From Deinococcus sp. (GTDB lineage: Bacteria > Deinococcota > Deinococci > Deinococcales > Deinococcaceae), in the NCBI RefSeq assembly GCF_025362455.1, contig NZ_JANYGJ010000206.1, positions 1-24,797 on the forward strand: 24,797 bases of DNA, read 5' to 3'. Shown in pieces: positions 9,301-17,708 of this stretch (its first letter is position 1; each line of letters begins with the position of its first letter). The translations under genes and the position numbers were made by a program. Below the pieces are notes generated by a model. The model searched no databases. It was not told the DNA's origin and was given only the letters and a program-made list of their open reading frames with translations.

Positions 9301-12300
9301 TTGCTGAGCGAGAGCTGCACGCCGCCGCTCAAGCTGGCGAGGTCCACCGCCCCCACCGCACTGACGGCGCCGCTGAGGCTGCCGATCTCCAGCTTTGCCA
9401 AATCGAGATTCTGGGCATCTACCCTCAGCGCTTTGCCGTCGTAACTCAGCAGGCCGCTGTGGGCGCCGTCCGAGAGCGTCAGGCGGGCGCTGGGTTGAGT
9501 GTTGGGTAGAGTATTGGGCTGGGTGTTGGGCAAAGCGCCCGCCCCCAGGCTGGCCTGACCGCTGGCGCTCCAGCCGCCGCGCCGCACACTCAGCTCGGCG
9601 TTGGGCGCAGCCAGCGGGCCACTCAGGCTCAGATCGAGCGCGGCCTCCGGGCGGCTGGCCCTGATCTGGCCGGACCACCGGTAGGCGCCCGCGTCGTTTC
9701 TGGTCAGGCTGAGCAGCCCGGAGGCGCGGGTTGTGCGGCCATCTTGCAAGCTCAGCTCGGCGCCCTGGAGGTCGGCCACCAGCCGGGCGTGGGCGCCGAG
9801 CAGGCCCAGCGCTCCGCTGAGCTGGGGCGCGGCGTAGGGGCCGCCAAGAGAGAGCACCGCCGGGCTGCTCAGGACCGGTCCCAGGCCCGCCAGGTCGGGG
9901 CCGCCATTCAGGCGCAACTCGCCGCGCCAGCCCAGCCGCTCGGAGGCGCTGAGCCTGAAGGCCGCGTCCACCCCCGCCGCCCTGAGGCTGCCGCTGCCCG
10001 CCAGGCCGCCCGCGCCGTAGCTGAGCTGAGCGGCGCCATCGACGCTGCCACGGGCGCTGAGCTGCGCCACCACCAGGTTCTTCACGCTGGAGGTGCTTGA
10101 GCTGATTCCGCTGAGGCTGGCGCTGCCCGTCGCGCTCAGTTCGGCGCCGCTGACACGGGCCGTCAGGTTAGTGAAGCGCAGCGTGTCGCCGCTGAGGGTC
10201 GCCACCGCCGCGCCGTTTTGCCGCAGCTCGCCGCTGAGCTTGCTGACGGGGCCGCTGACGCTGAGCGCCGTATCCGGCAGCGTGACGCCGCTGCGCTCCA
10301 GGTTGCGAAACGTGCCGCCCGCCCTGAGCTGAAGGGCACCGAGCGGCCCGGAGGCCGTGACGCTGAGCTGGCCCTGCCCGGAGGCGCCCAGCAGCGGCAA
10401 GGGCGTCAGGGTCGCGCTGGCCTGCACGGTGGGGTTCAGACCACCCGAACTTGAGTCGCCCAAATTAGAGCCACCCAAATGAGAGCTACTCAGGTTCAGG
10501 CGCCCGCTGCCGAGGGTTCCGGCGTCGAGGGCATAGCTGCCGTCGCCGTTGCCGGTCAGGGTCACGGGGGCGCTCAGGCCGCTGAGGCTGGCCGTCGCCG
10601 CGCCGCGCAGTTTGGGCCAGACGCCGCTGAGGTCGAAGCTGACTGTATCGGCGTTCCGGGCAGCGAAGCCGGAGAGCCGGAGCTGGGCGGTCTGCTTCGC
10701 CAGGTTGAGCCGCGTCACGTCGGCCTGCACGGTGCCGCTGTACGGCGCGGCCAGCACGGCGTTGACCCTGAGTTGCGGGTCGCGCACCCGGCCCGACAGC
10801 GTGGCGGTGGCGCTCCCCTCGGCGCGGGAGGCGACCAGGCTGCCGCTCAGATCGGGGTCAGCATAGTCGCCCCCCAAGGTCACGTCGGCGCTGGTGGCGC
10901 TCAGGCCGTAGCTCCGCAGATCCAGCCCGCGTGCCGAGAGGGTGAGGCCCTGTTTGAAATTGCCCAGCGCCGTCAGTGTGCCGCCGAAGGCCCGGCCCCG
11001 GAGGTCGGCGCTGGCCGCTCCGTTCGTGCCCGGTACGTACTGCGCCGAGCCGCTCAGCCGGAAGGGACCGACCTGCGCCTGGGCGCCGCTGAGCAGCAGG
11101 CTGCGAATATCCAGGCGCTCCAGGCCGTTTCCGGTGCTGGCGCGGGCCTCCAGAATGCCGCTCAGGCGCAGCGAATCGACCTTGAAACTGGGGGGCAGCA
11201 GCCGGGCCAGGCCCGCGTTCTGGGCGTTCAGCGAGGCGCTGACGGCCTGCCCCTGGAGGCTGGCCTGCCCCTGGAGCCGCTGTCCGCTCAGGCTCAGGCG
11301 GGCGGTTCCGGGAGCCGAGTTGCTCGCCGTATAGGTGCCGCTCAGGTCGCCGCTCAGGTCGCCGCCCTGGTCCCTGAGGGCGCCGCCGAAGCTGGCCGAC
11401 AGCTCGCTCCAGCTCGCCCCGCCCAGGCTGACCTGACCGCTGAGGCTCAGCAGGCCGGGCCGCTGCCAGAAAGCGCCCAGGTCGAGGCTGCCGAGGCTCA
11501 GGCTGCCGCCGGGCCGGGCCGGTAGGGTGGCCGGAAATTGCCCGCTGAGCCTGGCCGGGCCGAGGCTGGCGCTCAGCTTCAGGGGGCCACTGCCGCTGAG
11601 CTGGGCGTCGAGCGGGCCGCCCAGCGCCTGCCCGCTGGCCCTGAGCGCCCCGGTCCAGCCGACAGCGCGGTCCCAGGCCAGCGGGCCGTCGAGGCGCAGG
11701 CGGGTGGTGTCGCCCTGGTACGCCGTGTGCAGGGTGAAACGGGCGCTGCTGAGGTAGCCGCTGAGGTCGGTGCGCCCGCGTGCCTGCCCGGCCAGCGCCT
11801 CGCCCCGCGCCGTGAGCACGAAGTCTTTGCCGCTGAGCCGGGCGCTCAGGGACGTTCCGGCCAGCTTCAGGCCCAGGGCGTCGCCGGTCAACGGTCCCGC
11901 CAGACTGATGGTCGGTGCGCCCAGCGGCCCGGAGGCGCCGAGGGTGAAGGTGCCGGGCGCCGCCTCCAGCTTCGCCGTCCCGGTCAGCTTGAGGGCGGGG
12001 TAGACGGCGCCGCTGAGGGTGGCCTGCGCCGCCTTGCCCGCCAGGTCGGCGCTCACTGCCGCGTGCTGAAGGCTGAGGACGCCGCCTTGGTAGCGCGCCG
12101 GAACGCTGAAGGTGGCGCCCGCCAGCGTGCCGCCCACCTGGGCACGCACGTCGCTGAGCGGCCCGGCGAGGGTGGCCGTCAGTGTGCCGCTTTGCCCGGT
12201 CAGCGCTCGCAGGTCGGCGGCGTTGGCCGCGCCGCTGAGCGTCCAGATAGATTTATTTTGGATGGCGGATAGATTGACACTCAGGCCCGCCACGTCGCTG

Positions 12301-15300
12301 TTCAGGCTGGCCGCACCGCTGCTGAGCGTCGCCTGGGCACGGACGGCCTGGCCCGCGTAGCTGCCGCCCACGCGGGCGGTCCAGCGGGCCTCGGCGCTGG
12401 CGGTGCGGGCGTCGCCGGTAATAACGCCCCGCAGGCCACCCCGCAGGCCGCCCCGCACATCGCCCAGGCTGAACGTCGCGTCGGCCTGCGGGTACAGCGG
12501 GCCGCTGAGCCGCAGCGCCAGGCCGCCAATATCGCTGCTCAGCTCGCCGCCGAGCTGCCCGGCCCTGAGACTGAGCTGTCCGGCGGCGGCCTGGCGGCCC
12601 GATCTGAGCTGCACGTCGAGCTGGCCGCTGGCCTGGGCGAGCTGCCGGATGGGCGCACTCAGGTCCAGCCGCACGGTTCCGCTGAGCGGCGTGCCGGGGA
12701 CGAGGATGGGCAGGGCCGCGCGGGCGTCCAGCAGGCCGTTACTGACGGTGATGACGCCTGCGTCGAAACGGACCGGCACCCTGGAGCCGGGATGGGTCAG
12801 CAGCGCGGCGGCGCGCAGGCCGTCCGCCCAGTTCACGCTGCCGCTCAGGCCCAGCGGCCCGCCCAGCCACCAGCCGCCGCTGAGCTGCAAGCTGGCACTC
12901 TGCGGCGCGAGGCTGGCGCTCAGCACGCCCGGTACCAGGCCGGAGCGCACCTGTTCGGGCAGCAGGCGATTACCCCGGATCAGCGCCGCCAGATCGAGCT
13001 TGAGGGCACCGCCCAGTTGCGGCAAGACCGTGACCCGGCCCGACAGGCTGCCGCTGGTCGCCGCGCTGAGCACCGCCCCCTGGCCGCTGAGCCGGAGCTG
13101 GCCCGGAGTGGTGTTGAGGACGTACCGCAAAGCTGCATTACCGCTCCAGGTGCCGCCCGCGTAAGTGAGTCCACCCACGCGGGCGACCAGCGGCGTCAAC
13201 GAGGCCCGCAGCGGCAGCGTCTGGGCCACAAGCCCGGCGCTCAGGCCAGCGGCGCTGTAGTGCTGGGCCTTGAGCCGGAGCTGGCCGCGCAGATCGCTGG
13301 CGCTGCCGCTGGCCTGGGCGCTGAGATACGGTCCATCGACCTTCAGATTGAGGTCGCTGAGCCCGGCAGGCAGCAGCAGGCGTCCGGAGGCCATGAGCTG
13401 CTGCCCGTAGAGTTCGCCCAGCGCCGTGAAGGCGCCGTCGCGGGCCTGGACCCTGAGCGGCCCCAGCTCGGCCTGACCGCTCAGCAGGCCGCCCGTGGCG
13501 CGGAGCTGGCCCGCGACCTTCAGCCCGCCGACCTGCAACTTCTGCGCCTCCAGTGCGAAGCTGGTCAGCGAATTGAGCCTGAGTCTGGCCGAGCCGCCCG
13601 CCGCGTCGCTGACACTGACGGCGCCGCTGACCCGGCTGCCCTGGCCGCGCAGCCCGCCCCGGAGGCTCAGCCCGGCCAGCCCGGCATTCAGCTCGGCCAG
13701 CGGCCCGCTGACGTCCAGCGCGTACTGGAGGGTGCGGACGTTGGCCCGGCCCTGTGCCCTGAGACGGCTGGCACTCAGATCGACCTTCAGGGCGGTCCAG
13801 GGGCCGCTGGCGCCGAAGCTGAGCGGGCCGAGCTGGGCGTCACCGAACTGACCTGTCGCCGTGACTGCGCCGCTGTCATCCGGCCTCCAGAGGGCGTCCA
13901 GGTGGACGCTGCCGCTGCGTCCGGCCACGCCCAGCGCCTGGGTGCCGATCAGCGCCACCTCACCCGCACGGTAGGTGGCCCGCAGATCACCCCAGACGCC
14001 GTTCAGGGCCAGCACTGGAGTCAGGCTGCCGCGCAACCTGACGCGCTGGGAGGGCAGCTCTACACCGCCGGTACTGACCGCCGCCGTCTGTCCGTCCAGG
14101 CGCACGGCCAGCGCCGAGTAGGGGCCGCTGAGCTGTGCCTGGAGGGTTTGCGGCCCGCCAGTTCCGCGCCACTTGAACGGACCATCCAATGCCACCGCCG
14201 GATACACCTGGCCGCTCAGCAGGGCGCTCAGGTCGCTCAGGCTGGCGCTGACCCGGGCGCCCACCGCGCCGCCGCGCCGGGTCAGCCTGGCTGAGAGCGC
14301 GGCGCCGTTCAGCTTGGCGTCCACCTGGGCCGAGCCGCCCTGAGCGGCCAGATCGAAGCGGGCCAGGCCGGAGAGGTCCGAGGTCGCCGGACCCAGCGCC
14401 GTGCCCGGTAGTGGGCGCAGCAGCGTGCCCAGCAGCGGGCGCAGCGCGGCGAGGTCGAGGCCGCCGGTCACGGTCCAGTCCTGGCCGTTCAGGTTGCCGC
14501 GCAGGCGCTGGGCACCACTCTTCAGGTCAAAGCTCACGCCGTTCTCGGCGCTGAGGCTGCCGCTGAGGCCACTGCCCTGAACGTCGACCTGGGTCGAGTA
14601 GGGCGCCTTCAACTGGCTGAGCGCCGTCAGGTTGACGCCGCGCACGTTGCCGCTCAGCCGCGCTTGCTGGCCCTCACCGACGATCAGCACGTCGGCGCCC
14701 TGGCCGAGCGCCCGCACCTGGCCGCTGAGGCTCTGTTTGCTGAGCGTGTACGCCGCCCGCCCGCTGAAGCTCAGCCCGGAGGCCCGCAGCTCCCTGGCGG
14801 CCAGGCTGAACACGTCGCCCTGCCAGCGCAGCCCGGCGTCCCTGGTCTGCCAGGCGCCCGTGCGAGTGGTCCAGGCCAGGCTCAGCGGCCCACTCAGCGG
14901 GCTGGAGATGCCGGGGGCGCTGGCGCTCAGCGTGCCGCTCAGCCCGCGCCGAAGGTCGAGTGCGCCGCTGCCGGAGGCGCTGACGCCCGCCGCGCCCAGC
15001 TTGCTGATCCGCCACAGGCCACTGAACTGCCGGTTCGTGCTGAGGCTGACGGTGCCGCCGCCCGGCTGGGTCAGGCTGACCCGCAACCCGGCGCGGTCGA
15101 GCGTGCCCTGGCCGCCGAAGGTCAGTGGCCCGGCCCGTAGGTCCTGGGCGCTGAGCCGCAGCTCACTCAGATTGCCCGCCACGCTCAGGCGACCGGTGAC
15201 GCCGCCGAGGTTGGGTGAGAAGCTGGCGCTGAGCTGACCTGTACCGGGCTGACCTGTACCGGGCTGACCTGTGCTGGGTCTAACCCCTTGAAGCGCGTAG

Positions 15301-17333
15301 CTGGCCTGGACCGGCCCGCCTAGCGCGTTGCCCGTCACGGTGAGGGTGTTGGCCCTGTCGATCTGCGCCGAGAGCCTCAGCGGCAATTTCAGAAGCTGCC
15401 CGCCGAGCGTGAACTGGCCCGCCTGGCCTGGCGTCCAGCCGCCCGTGAGGGTCTGGCGCTCGCCCAGCACATCGCTGCGGGCGTCCAGGCTCAGGCGGCG
15501 ACCAGGAGTAGAGTAGCTGGCCTGGCCGCTGAGCTTCACGCCGGAGGCCGCCAGCTCGCGGGCGTCCAGCCGCAACACGTCGCCTGTCCAGCTCAGATCG
15601 GCGTTGCCGGTGCGCCACGAGCCGCTGCGTTTGCTCCAGTTCAGATTGATGGGGCCGCTCAGCACGCTGGTGACGCCCGGCGCCGTGGCGCTGAGCTGTC
15701 CGCTCAGGCCGGTTTGCAACTGGACGCTGCCGCCGCCGCTGGCCGCCGCGCCCGCCGCACCGAAGTTGCTGAGCTGCCAGGTTCCGGCGAACTGGCGGTC
15801 GGTGTTCAGGCTGAGGCTGCCACCGCCTTGCTGAAATAGCCTGGCGCGGAGTCCGGCGCGGTCCAGCCTGCCCTGGCCGCTGAGGCTCAGCGGTCCGGCT
15901 GTCAGCTTGGTCACCGTCAGCGCCAGGTTGTCCGGCGTGCCCTGGGCGCCCAGTTCGCCGACCAGACCGGCCAGGCTGGGCCGCAAATTGGCGCTGAGCT
16001 GCCGGGTGGGCAGGCGGTAGCTGGCCTGCACCGGCCCGTTCAGAGCGCTGCCGGTCACCCTGACGGTGTTGGCGCTGTCGATCTGCGCCACCAGCCCCAG
16101 CGGCGCGTTCAGCAGGCGTCCGCCGAGGGTGAACTGACCGCTTTTGTTCAGGTCCCAGCGTCCGGCGAGCTGTTGAGCTTCGTTCTGGAAGCGGGTGCTG
16201 GCCTGGAAGCTCAGCCGGTTGGTCTGCACCCTGGCCTTACCGCCGCGCAGCCTTGATACGAAGGCGTAGTCGGCGCTCAATTTTGAAAAATCCACGCCGG
16301 AGACGGCGCCTTGCTCGCTGCTCAGCCTGGCTGTGACCTTCGTATCGGCCCAGCCGCTCGCCTGGACGCTGAGGCGAAGGTCGCCGCTGGCCGGGAGTTT
16401 CAGCGCGGTGCCCAGGGTGCTCAGGGTCGGGCGGGCGTCGGCATTGACCTGCCAGTGACGGGCTTTCAGATCGACCCGCGCCTCGGCGCTGACCGGGCCG
16501 CCCAGGCTCCGGCCCGTCAGTTGGCCGCTGATCTGGTCGCCCCGCTGCCGGAAGGTGCCCGCGACGCCGGAAGCCGTCACGAACGGCGCCTGCTTGACCT
16601 GGAGGGCGCCGCCAGCGAGCGTGATCTCGCCGCTGAGCGGGCCAGTGCCCAGGCTGTAGCGGCCTTTGACCTGGCCTGCCGTGACGCCACCCGGTTTCCA
16701 GTAATGGTTGACGATGCGGGCGTCGGCGGTAAAGCCCAGCCCGGCGCCCAGAGTGCCACTGGCAGTGGTGTAGTCCAGCACGGCGTCGGCGTTGCCGTAC
16801 TCGGTCTGGCCCCGCACTCTGAGCTGGCCGTTGCCGCTATCTCCCGCGTCGCCGCCCGTCACCGAGAATCGCCCGTCCGGGATATTGGCGCCCTGCCCGT
16901 CGATGTTCAGCGCCACGCCTTTGATATCCAGATGGCCCGGCAGAAGCTGAAATCCGCCTTTGCCGCTGCCTGCGGGAGCGCCCTGCTTGCCCAGTCCAGC
17001 CAGCAATTCTTTCAACCTGAGATCGATCACGCCGCCGCTGAGCGCCACATTCAGCCGCGCCGAACGCGCCAGTGGGTTGAGCGACGACACGCCCACGCTG
17101 GCCTGGTCGGCCCGCACGTCGATGCCCGGTCCCCGGATCCGCACACCCCGCGCCGAGGGATGCCAGATCGGCCCGCTGACCGAGGCCGCGCTGACCGTGT
17201 AGGGTCCGCTCAGCCCCGATTGATTCAGCCGCCCCAGCAGCGCCGGGCCGTACAGCGCCGGGCCGAACACCACGAAGAGCAGCGCCGCCAGCAAAACCAA
17301 CAGGAGAGAGAGGGCGAGGCGGCGCAGAGTCAC
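6366..17333 (-). CDS. tamB: Giant TamB-like translocation and assembly module / AsmA-like protein
   Basis: One uninterrupted frame of 3655 residues. The N-terminus has a membrane anchor (LALSLLLVLLAALLFVVFGP) and then thousands of residues of short amphipathic beta-strands rich in Gly, Ser, Leu and Ala, as in the hydrophobic-groove proteins TamB, YhdP and AsmA. The C-terminus carries the conserved TamB/DUF490 region: GNLLLRDNNFNLQRALATFD (about 3410-3430), YSQAELYSLLALGTPD near 3490, and a beta-barrel-like end finishing in YSYRW. TamB proteins link inner and outer membrane and support phospholipid transport and outer-membrane protein assembly. E. coli TamB has about 1260 residues, so this one is nearly three times longer. 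The start GTG 17333 is chosen because TAGAAT lies 7 nt before it; an ATG at 17357 would add eight residues and overlap the promoter. Residues about 378-608 and 609-863 are tandem copies. No TamA/BamA gene is in the window. Confidence 0.9.
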   Translation of the reverse strand: MTLRRLALSLLLVLLAALLFVVFGPALYGPALLGRLNQSGLSGPYTVSAASVSGPIWHPSARGVRIRGPGIDVRADQASVGVSSLNPLARSARLNVALSGGVIDLRLKELLAGLGKQGAPAGSGKGGFQLLPGHLDIKGVALNIDGQGANIPDGRFSVTGGDAGDSGNGQLRVRGQTEYGNADAVLDYTTASGTLGAGLGFTADARIVNHYWKPGGVTAGQVKGRYSLGTGPLSGEITLAGGALQVKQAPFVTASGVAGTFRQRGDQISGQLTGRSLGGPVSAEARVDLKARHWQVNADARPTLSTLGTALKLPASGDLRLSVQASGWADTKVTARLSSEQGAVSGVDFSKLSADYAFVSRLRGGKARVQTNRLSFQASTRFQNEAQQLAGRWDLNKSGQFTLGGRLLNAPLGLVAQIDSANTVRVTGSALNGPVQASYRLPTRQLSANLRPSLAGLVGELGAQGTPDNLALTVTKLTAGPLSLSGQGRLDRAGLRARLFQQGGGSLSLNTDRQFAGTWQLSNFGAAGAAASGGGSVQLQTGLSGQLSATAPGVTSVLSGPINLNWSKRSGSWRTGNADLSWTGDVLRLDARELAASGVKLSGQASYSTPGRRLSLDARSDVLGERQTLTGGWTPGQAGQFTLGGQLLKLPLRLSAQIDRANTLTVTGNALGGPVQASYALQGVRPSTGQPGTGQPGTGQLSASFSPNLGGVTGRLSVAGNLSELRLSAQDLRAGPLTFGGQGTLDRAGLRVSLTQPGGGTVSLSTNRQFSGLWRISKLGAAGVSASGSGALDLRRGLSGTLSASAPGISSPLSGPLSLAWTTRTGAWQTRDAGLRWQGDVFSLAARELRASGLSFSGRAAYTLSKQSLSGQVRALGQGADVLIVGEGQQARLSGNVRGVNLTALSQLKAPYSTQVDVQGSGLSGSLSAENGVSFDLKSGAQRLRGNLNGQDWTVTGGLDLAALRPLLGTLLRPLPGTALGPATSDLSGLARFDLAAQGGSAQVDAKLNGAALSARLTRRGGAVGARVSASLSDLSALLSGQVYPAVALDGPFKWRGTGGPQTLQAQLSGPYSALAVRLDGQTAAVSTGGVELPSQRVRLRGSLTPVLALNGVWGDLRATYRAGEVALIGTQALGVAGRSGSVHLDALWRPDDSGAVTATGQFGDAQLGPLSFGASGPWTALKVDLSASRLRAQGRANVRTLQYALDVSGPLAELNAGLAGLSLRGGLRGQGSRVSGAVSVSDAAGGSARLRLNSLTSFALEAQKLQVGGLKVAGQLRATGGLLSGQAELGPLRVQARDGAFTALGELYGQQLMASGRLLLPAGLSDLNLKVDGPYLSAQASGSASDLRGQLRLKAQHYSAAGLSAGLVAQTLPLRASLTPLVARVGGLTYAGGTWSGNAALRYVLNTTPGQLRLSGQGAVLSAATSGSLSGRVTVLPQLGGALKLDLAALIRGNRLLPEQVRSGLVPGVLSASLAPQSASLQLSGGWWLGGPLGLSGSVNWADGLRAAALLTHPGSRVPVRFDAGVITVSNGLLDARAALPILVPGTPLSGTVRLDLSAPIRQLAQASGQLDVQLRSGRQAAAGQLSLRAGQLGGELSSDIGGLALRLSGPLYPQADATFSLGDVRGGLRGGLRGVITGDARTASAEARWTARVGGSYAGQAVRAQATLSSGAASLNSDVAGLSVNLSAIQNKSIWTLSGAANAADLRALTGQSGTLTATLAGPLSDVRAQVGGTLAGATFSVPARYQGGVLSLQHAAVSADLAGKAAQATLSGAVYPALKLTGTAKLEAAPGTFTLGASGPLGAPTISLAGPLTGDALGLKLAGTSLSARLSGKDFVLTARGEALAGQARGRTDLSGYLSSARFTLHTAYQGDTTRLRLDGPLAWDRAVGWTGALRASGQALGGPLDAQLSGSGPLKLSASLGPARLSGQFPATLPARPGGSLSLGSLDLGAFWQRPGLLSLSGQVSLGGASWSELSASFGGALRDQGGDLSGDLSGTYTASNSAPGTARLSLSGQRLQGQASLQGQAVSASLNAQNAGLARLLPPSFKVDSLRLSGILEARASTGNGLERLDIRSLLLSGAQAQVGPFRLSGSAQYVPGTNGAASADLRGRAFGGTLTALGNFKQGLTLSARGLDLRSYGLSATSADVTLGGDYADPDLSGSLVASRAEGSATATLSGRVRDPQLRVNAVLAAPYSGTVQADVTRLNLAKQTAQLRLSGFAARNADTVSFDLSGVWPKLRGAATASLSGLSAPVTLTGNGDGSYALDAGTLGSGRLNLSSSHLGGSNLGDSSSGGLNPTVQASATLTPLPLLGASGQGQLSVTASGPLGALQLRAGGTFRNLERSGVTLPDTALSVSGPVSKLSGELRQNGAAVATLSGDTLRFTNLTARVSGAELSATGSASLSGISSSTSSVKNLVVAQLSARGSVDGAAQLSYGAGGLAGSGSLRAAGVDAAFRLSASERLGWRGELRLNGGPDLAGLGPVLSSPAVLSLGGPYAAPQLSGALGLLGAHARLVADLQGAELSLQDGRTTRASGLLSLTRNDAGAYRWSGQIRASRPEAALDLSLSGPLAAPNAELSVRRGGWSASGQASLGAGALPNTQPNTLPNTQPSARLTLSDGAHSGLLSYDGKALRVDAQNLDLAKLEIGSLSGAVSAVGAVDLASLSGGVQLSLSKLSSGARLPYFELPLEGSGTASLKLIGGAAQVQTRLTAPYGQLSLNASQAGRGGPWSGDLSAELRKDAGRVLASVKLGEAGATGKVTLSALPLSAAGVSATLDGTVDLGGQNFVLSAVARTAVSGAQSAQSSTVQSSSAQISGDGNLADLLPALSDFTVLRPSEAGYRLQVGLSSFDLAGLKLGPARSAPPVPEGSGPEGSGPNGSASSGPATSSNPTSSTNPTVQSSSVLSASSVLNAAGTRFVSPAAQTGIGGSVSGQLTLSQGSGNFVLRSDRLRLGDASFPARLDGNLAGGDWRLRGFVGDSTFFGALTGGQLTVRAQLEALPVGNIVSGFSGKLPGDGVVTGVARIDAPLSDPTSGSLALVAERVRVTSGRETLTGSGTVDFRGRELRSLNLKLGGAGQWDISGQYTRNLVDLRAVFTDTTFTPVLAFVPSLSGAGASLRGSLSLGVGGTYDRPTARLSGQNLTGSVAGVSVSLPSLSGQLENSGQFSAQASIQAAGSLGAVGRVDLTGQLASGTLSRTQARYKGSLSADALGNLGSLNAALIQSGATGNDSAWTLNAAATQGGTLTLQGQLVPRLDLSLNAANYNLPFRTIYARESSLNGSLKATADGELIRVGGALSFARLVLGRVGTTASLPGNLGAAAPTSGAAASTLGSYTSPLPDALTVFAAPGAEKAASPFLQRLVFDDIPIRAPNGVRVDENLAQAELSASLSLSGSGAAPRLSGEVRSLRGNLLLRDNNFNLQRALATFDGSSLYPVFSLTARGDVPSAGKMIGVQLQADGSFVVSAGARALKLGTVLSCATCPSSDQYSQAELYSLLALGTPDITTLGSNVGALGQNAISTALNLFVLSELQRNIARALGVDVFRISSNLVTPEGNLDAKFTVGTYLSRQFYVQYQVDLSGKGVFDATFTTEGDRFTFRASTPISGLDLQSVRPSLSVAYNLSPRSSLKLGVQSGNVQQGSNTKFSVGYSYRW
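8695..8724 (-). repeat. 15-nt tandem duplication in the TamB linker
   Basis: Two identical 15-nt units (8695-8709 and 8710-8724) encode PEGSG repeats. They begin a Ser/Asn/Pro-rich linker of about 50 residues (near residues 2866-2915) that interrupts the beta-rich array. Confidence 0.85.
9491..9536 (-). repeat. 12-nt tandem repeat in tamB
   Basis: Nearly four 12-nt units beginning TGGG (9491, 9503, 9515, 9527) encode NTQP/NTLP repeats in a short loop of the protein. Confidence 0.8.
10441..10500 (-). repeat. Degenerate 15-nt tandem repeat in tamB
   Basis: Four diverged 15-nt units (10441, 10456, 10471, 10486) encode a Gly/Ser/Asn/Leu-rich stretch (LGGSNLGDSSSGG). Frame is kept. Confidence 0.7.
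11337..11372 (-). repeat. 12-nt tandem repeat in tamB
   Basis: The unit gccgctcaggtc occurs at 11337-11348 and 11349-11360, with a variant at 11361-11372. It encodes GDLS repeats. Confidence 0.75.
12427..12462 (-). repeat. 12-nt tandem repeat in tamB
   Basis: The unit ccccgcaggccR occurs at 12427-12438 and 12439-12450, with a diverged third copy after it. It encodes GGLR repeats. Confidence 0.75.
14745..16205 (-). repeat. Tandem duplication of an about 240-residue TamB segment
   Basis: Two consecutive protein blocks, about 15510-16205 and 14745-15510, align along their length. Examples are GQFTLGGRLLNAPL with GQFTLGGQLLKLPL, LNGPVQASY with LGGPVQASY, GQGRLDRAGLR with GQGTLDRAGLR, and ARELAASGVKLSG with ARELRASGLSFSG. 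Corresponding DNA sites are 720 nt apart early in the unit and about 765 nt apart later, the difference being a GQPGT-repeat insertion. Confidence 0.85.
15233..15277 (-). repeat. 15-nt tandem repeat (GQPGT) in tamB
   Basis: Three 15-nt units (15233, 15248, 15263) encode GQPGT repeats, the third slightly diverged. The array is present only in the second copy of the large tamB duplication, so it arose after that duplication or was lost from the other copy. Confidence 0.85.
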
Positions 17334-17340
17334 ACCGCCG

Positions 17341-17346
17341 ATTCTA
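17341..17346 (-). promoter_or_regulatory. -10 box TAGAAT, leaderless promoter of tamB
   Basis: On the minus strand TAGAAT is followed by 7 nt (17340-17334) and then GTG at 17333. It fixes the gene start. Confidence 0.65.
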
Positions 17347-17708
17347 CCGTGATACACATGAGTCAGGTACAGCAGTTACTCACCGCCGCGTCAGCTAGCG
17401 CGGCTGTCTGGGACGGCGTTGTCACTGACCGGGCTGTGTTGAGCTGGCATCGCTCTGCAAATGATAAAGGTGAGAGCGTGGTCGGGAGTGGCGCGTGGAG
17501 GGGCTGTTCCGGGTTGGGCGGGTCGTCTGTCGGCGCTTCTGGCGACTGCTGAACCCCCGCCGTTACGCACTTGCATTGTCATCCTGAGTGGAGCGAAGGA
17601 TCTTGTCGTTCAAACAGTGAGACCCTTCGCGTTGCTCAGGATGACGACAGTCGGTGTGAATCGACTCATTTTGCCAGTAAAGCAGCGTTTCTGTACCAGA
17701 TTGGCGAT
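17347..17708. other. Intergenic region between tsaB and tamB
   Basis: About 360 bases with no supported gene. It holds an imperfect palindrome (17578-17645) and the tamB promoter at its left edge. Short frames here show no family resemblance and no start signal. Confidence 0.6.
17578..17645. repeat. REP-like interspersed palindrome
   Basis: The left arm GTCATCCTGAGTGGAGCGAA and the reverse complement of the right arm, GTCATCCTGAGCAACGCGAA, match closely, separated by about 14 nt. A half copy is at 19175. This TCATCCTGAG...GCGAAGGRTC family is, from memory, dispersed in many bacterial genomes. It could fold as a hairpin downstream of tsaB. Confidence 0.75.

Noticed and set aside
12792..14294. 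500-codon plus-strand frame inside tamB, and other long plus frames in 6264-17552
   Set aside because: Repetitive GC-rich sequence of tamB keeps antisense frames open. They show only Ala/Gln/Arg/Gly-rich composition and no start signals.
15233..15277. CRISPR-like array
   Set aside because: The 15-nt units are directly adjacent without spacers and are in frame within tamB, so they are a minisatellite. The same holds for the arrays at 19353 and 20221.
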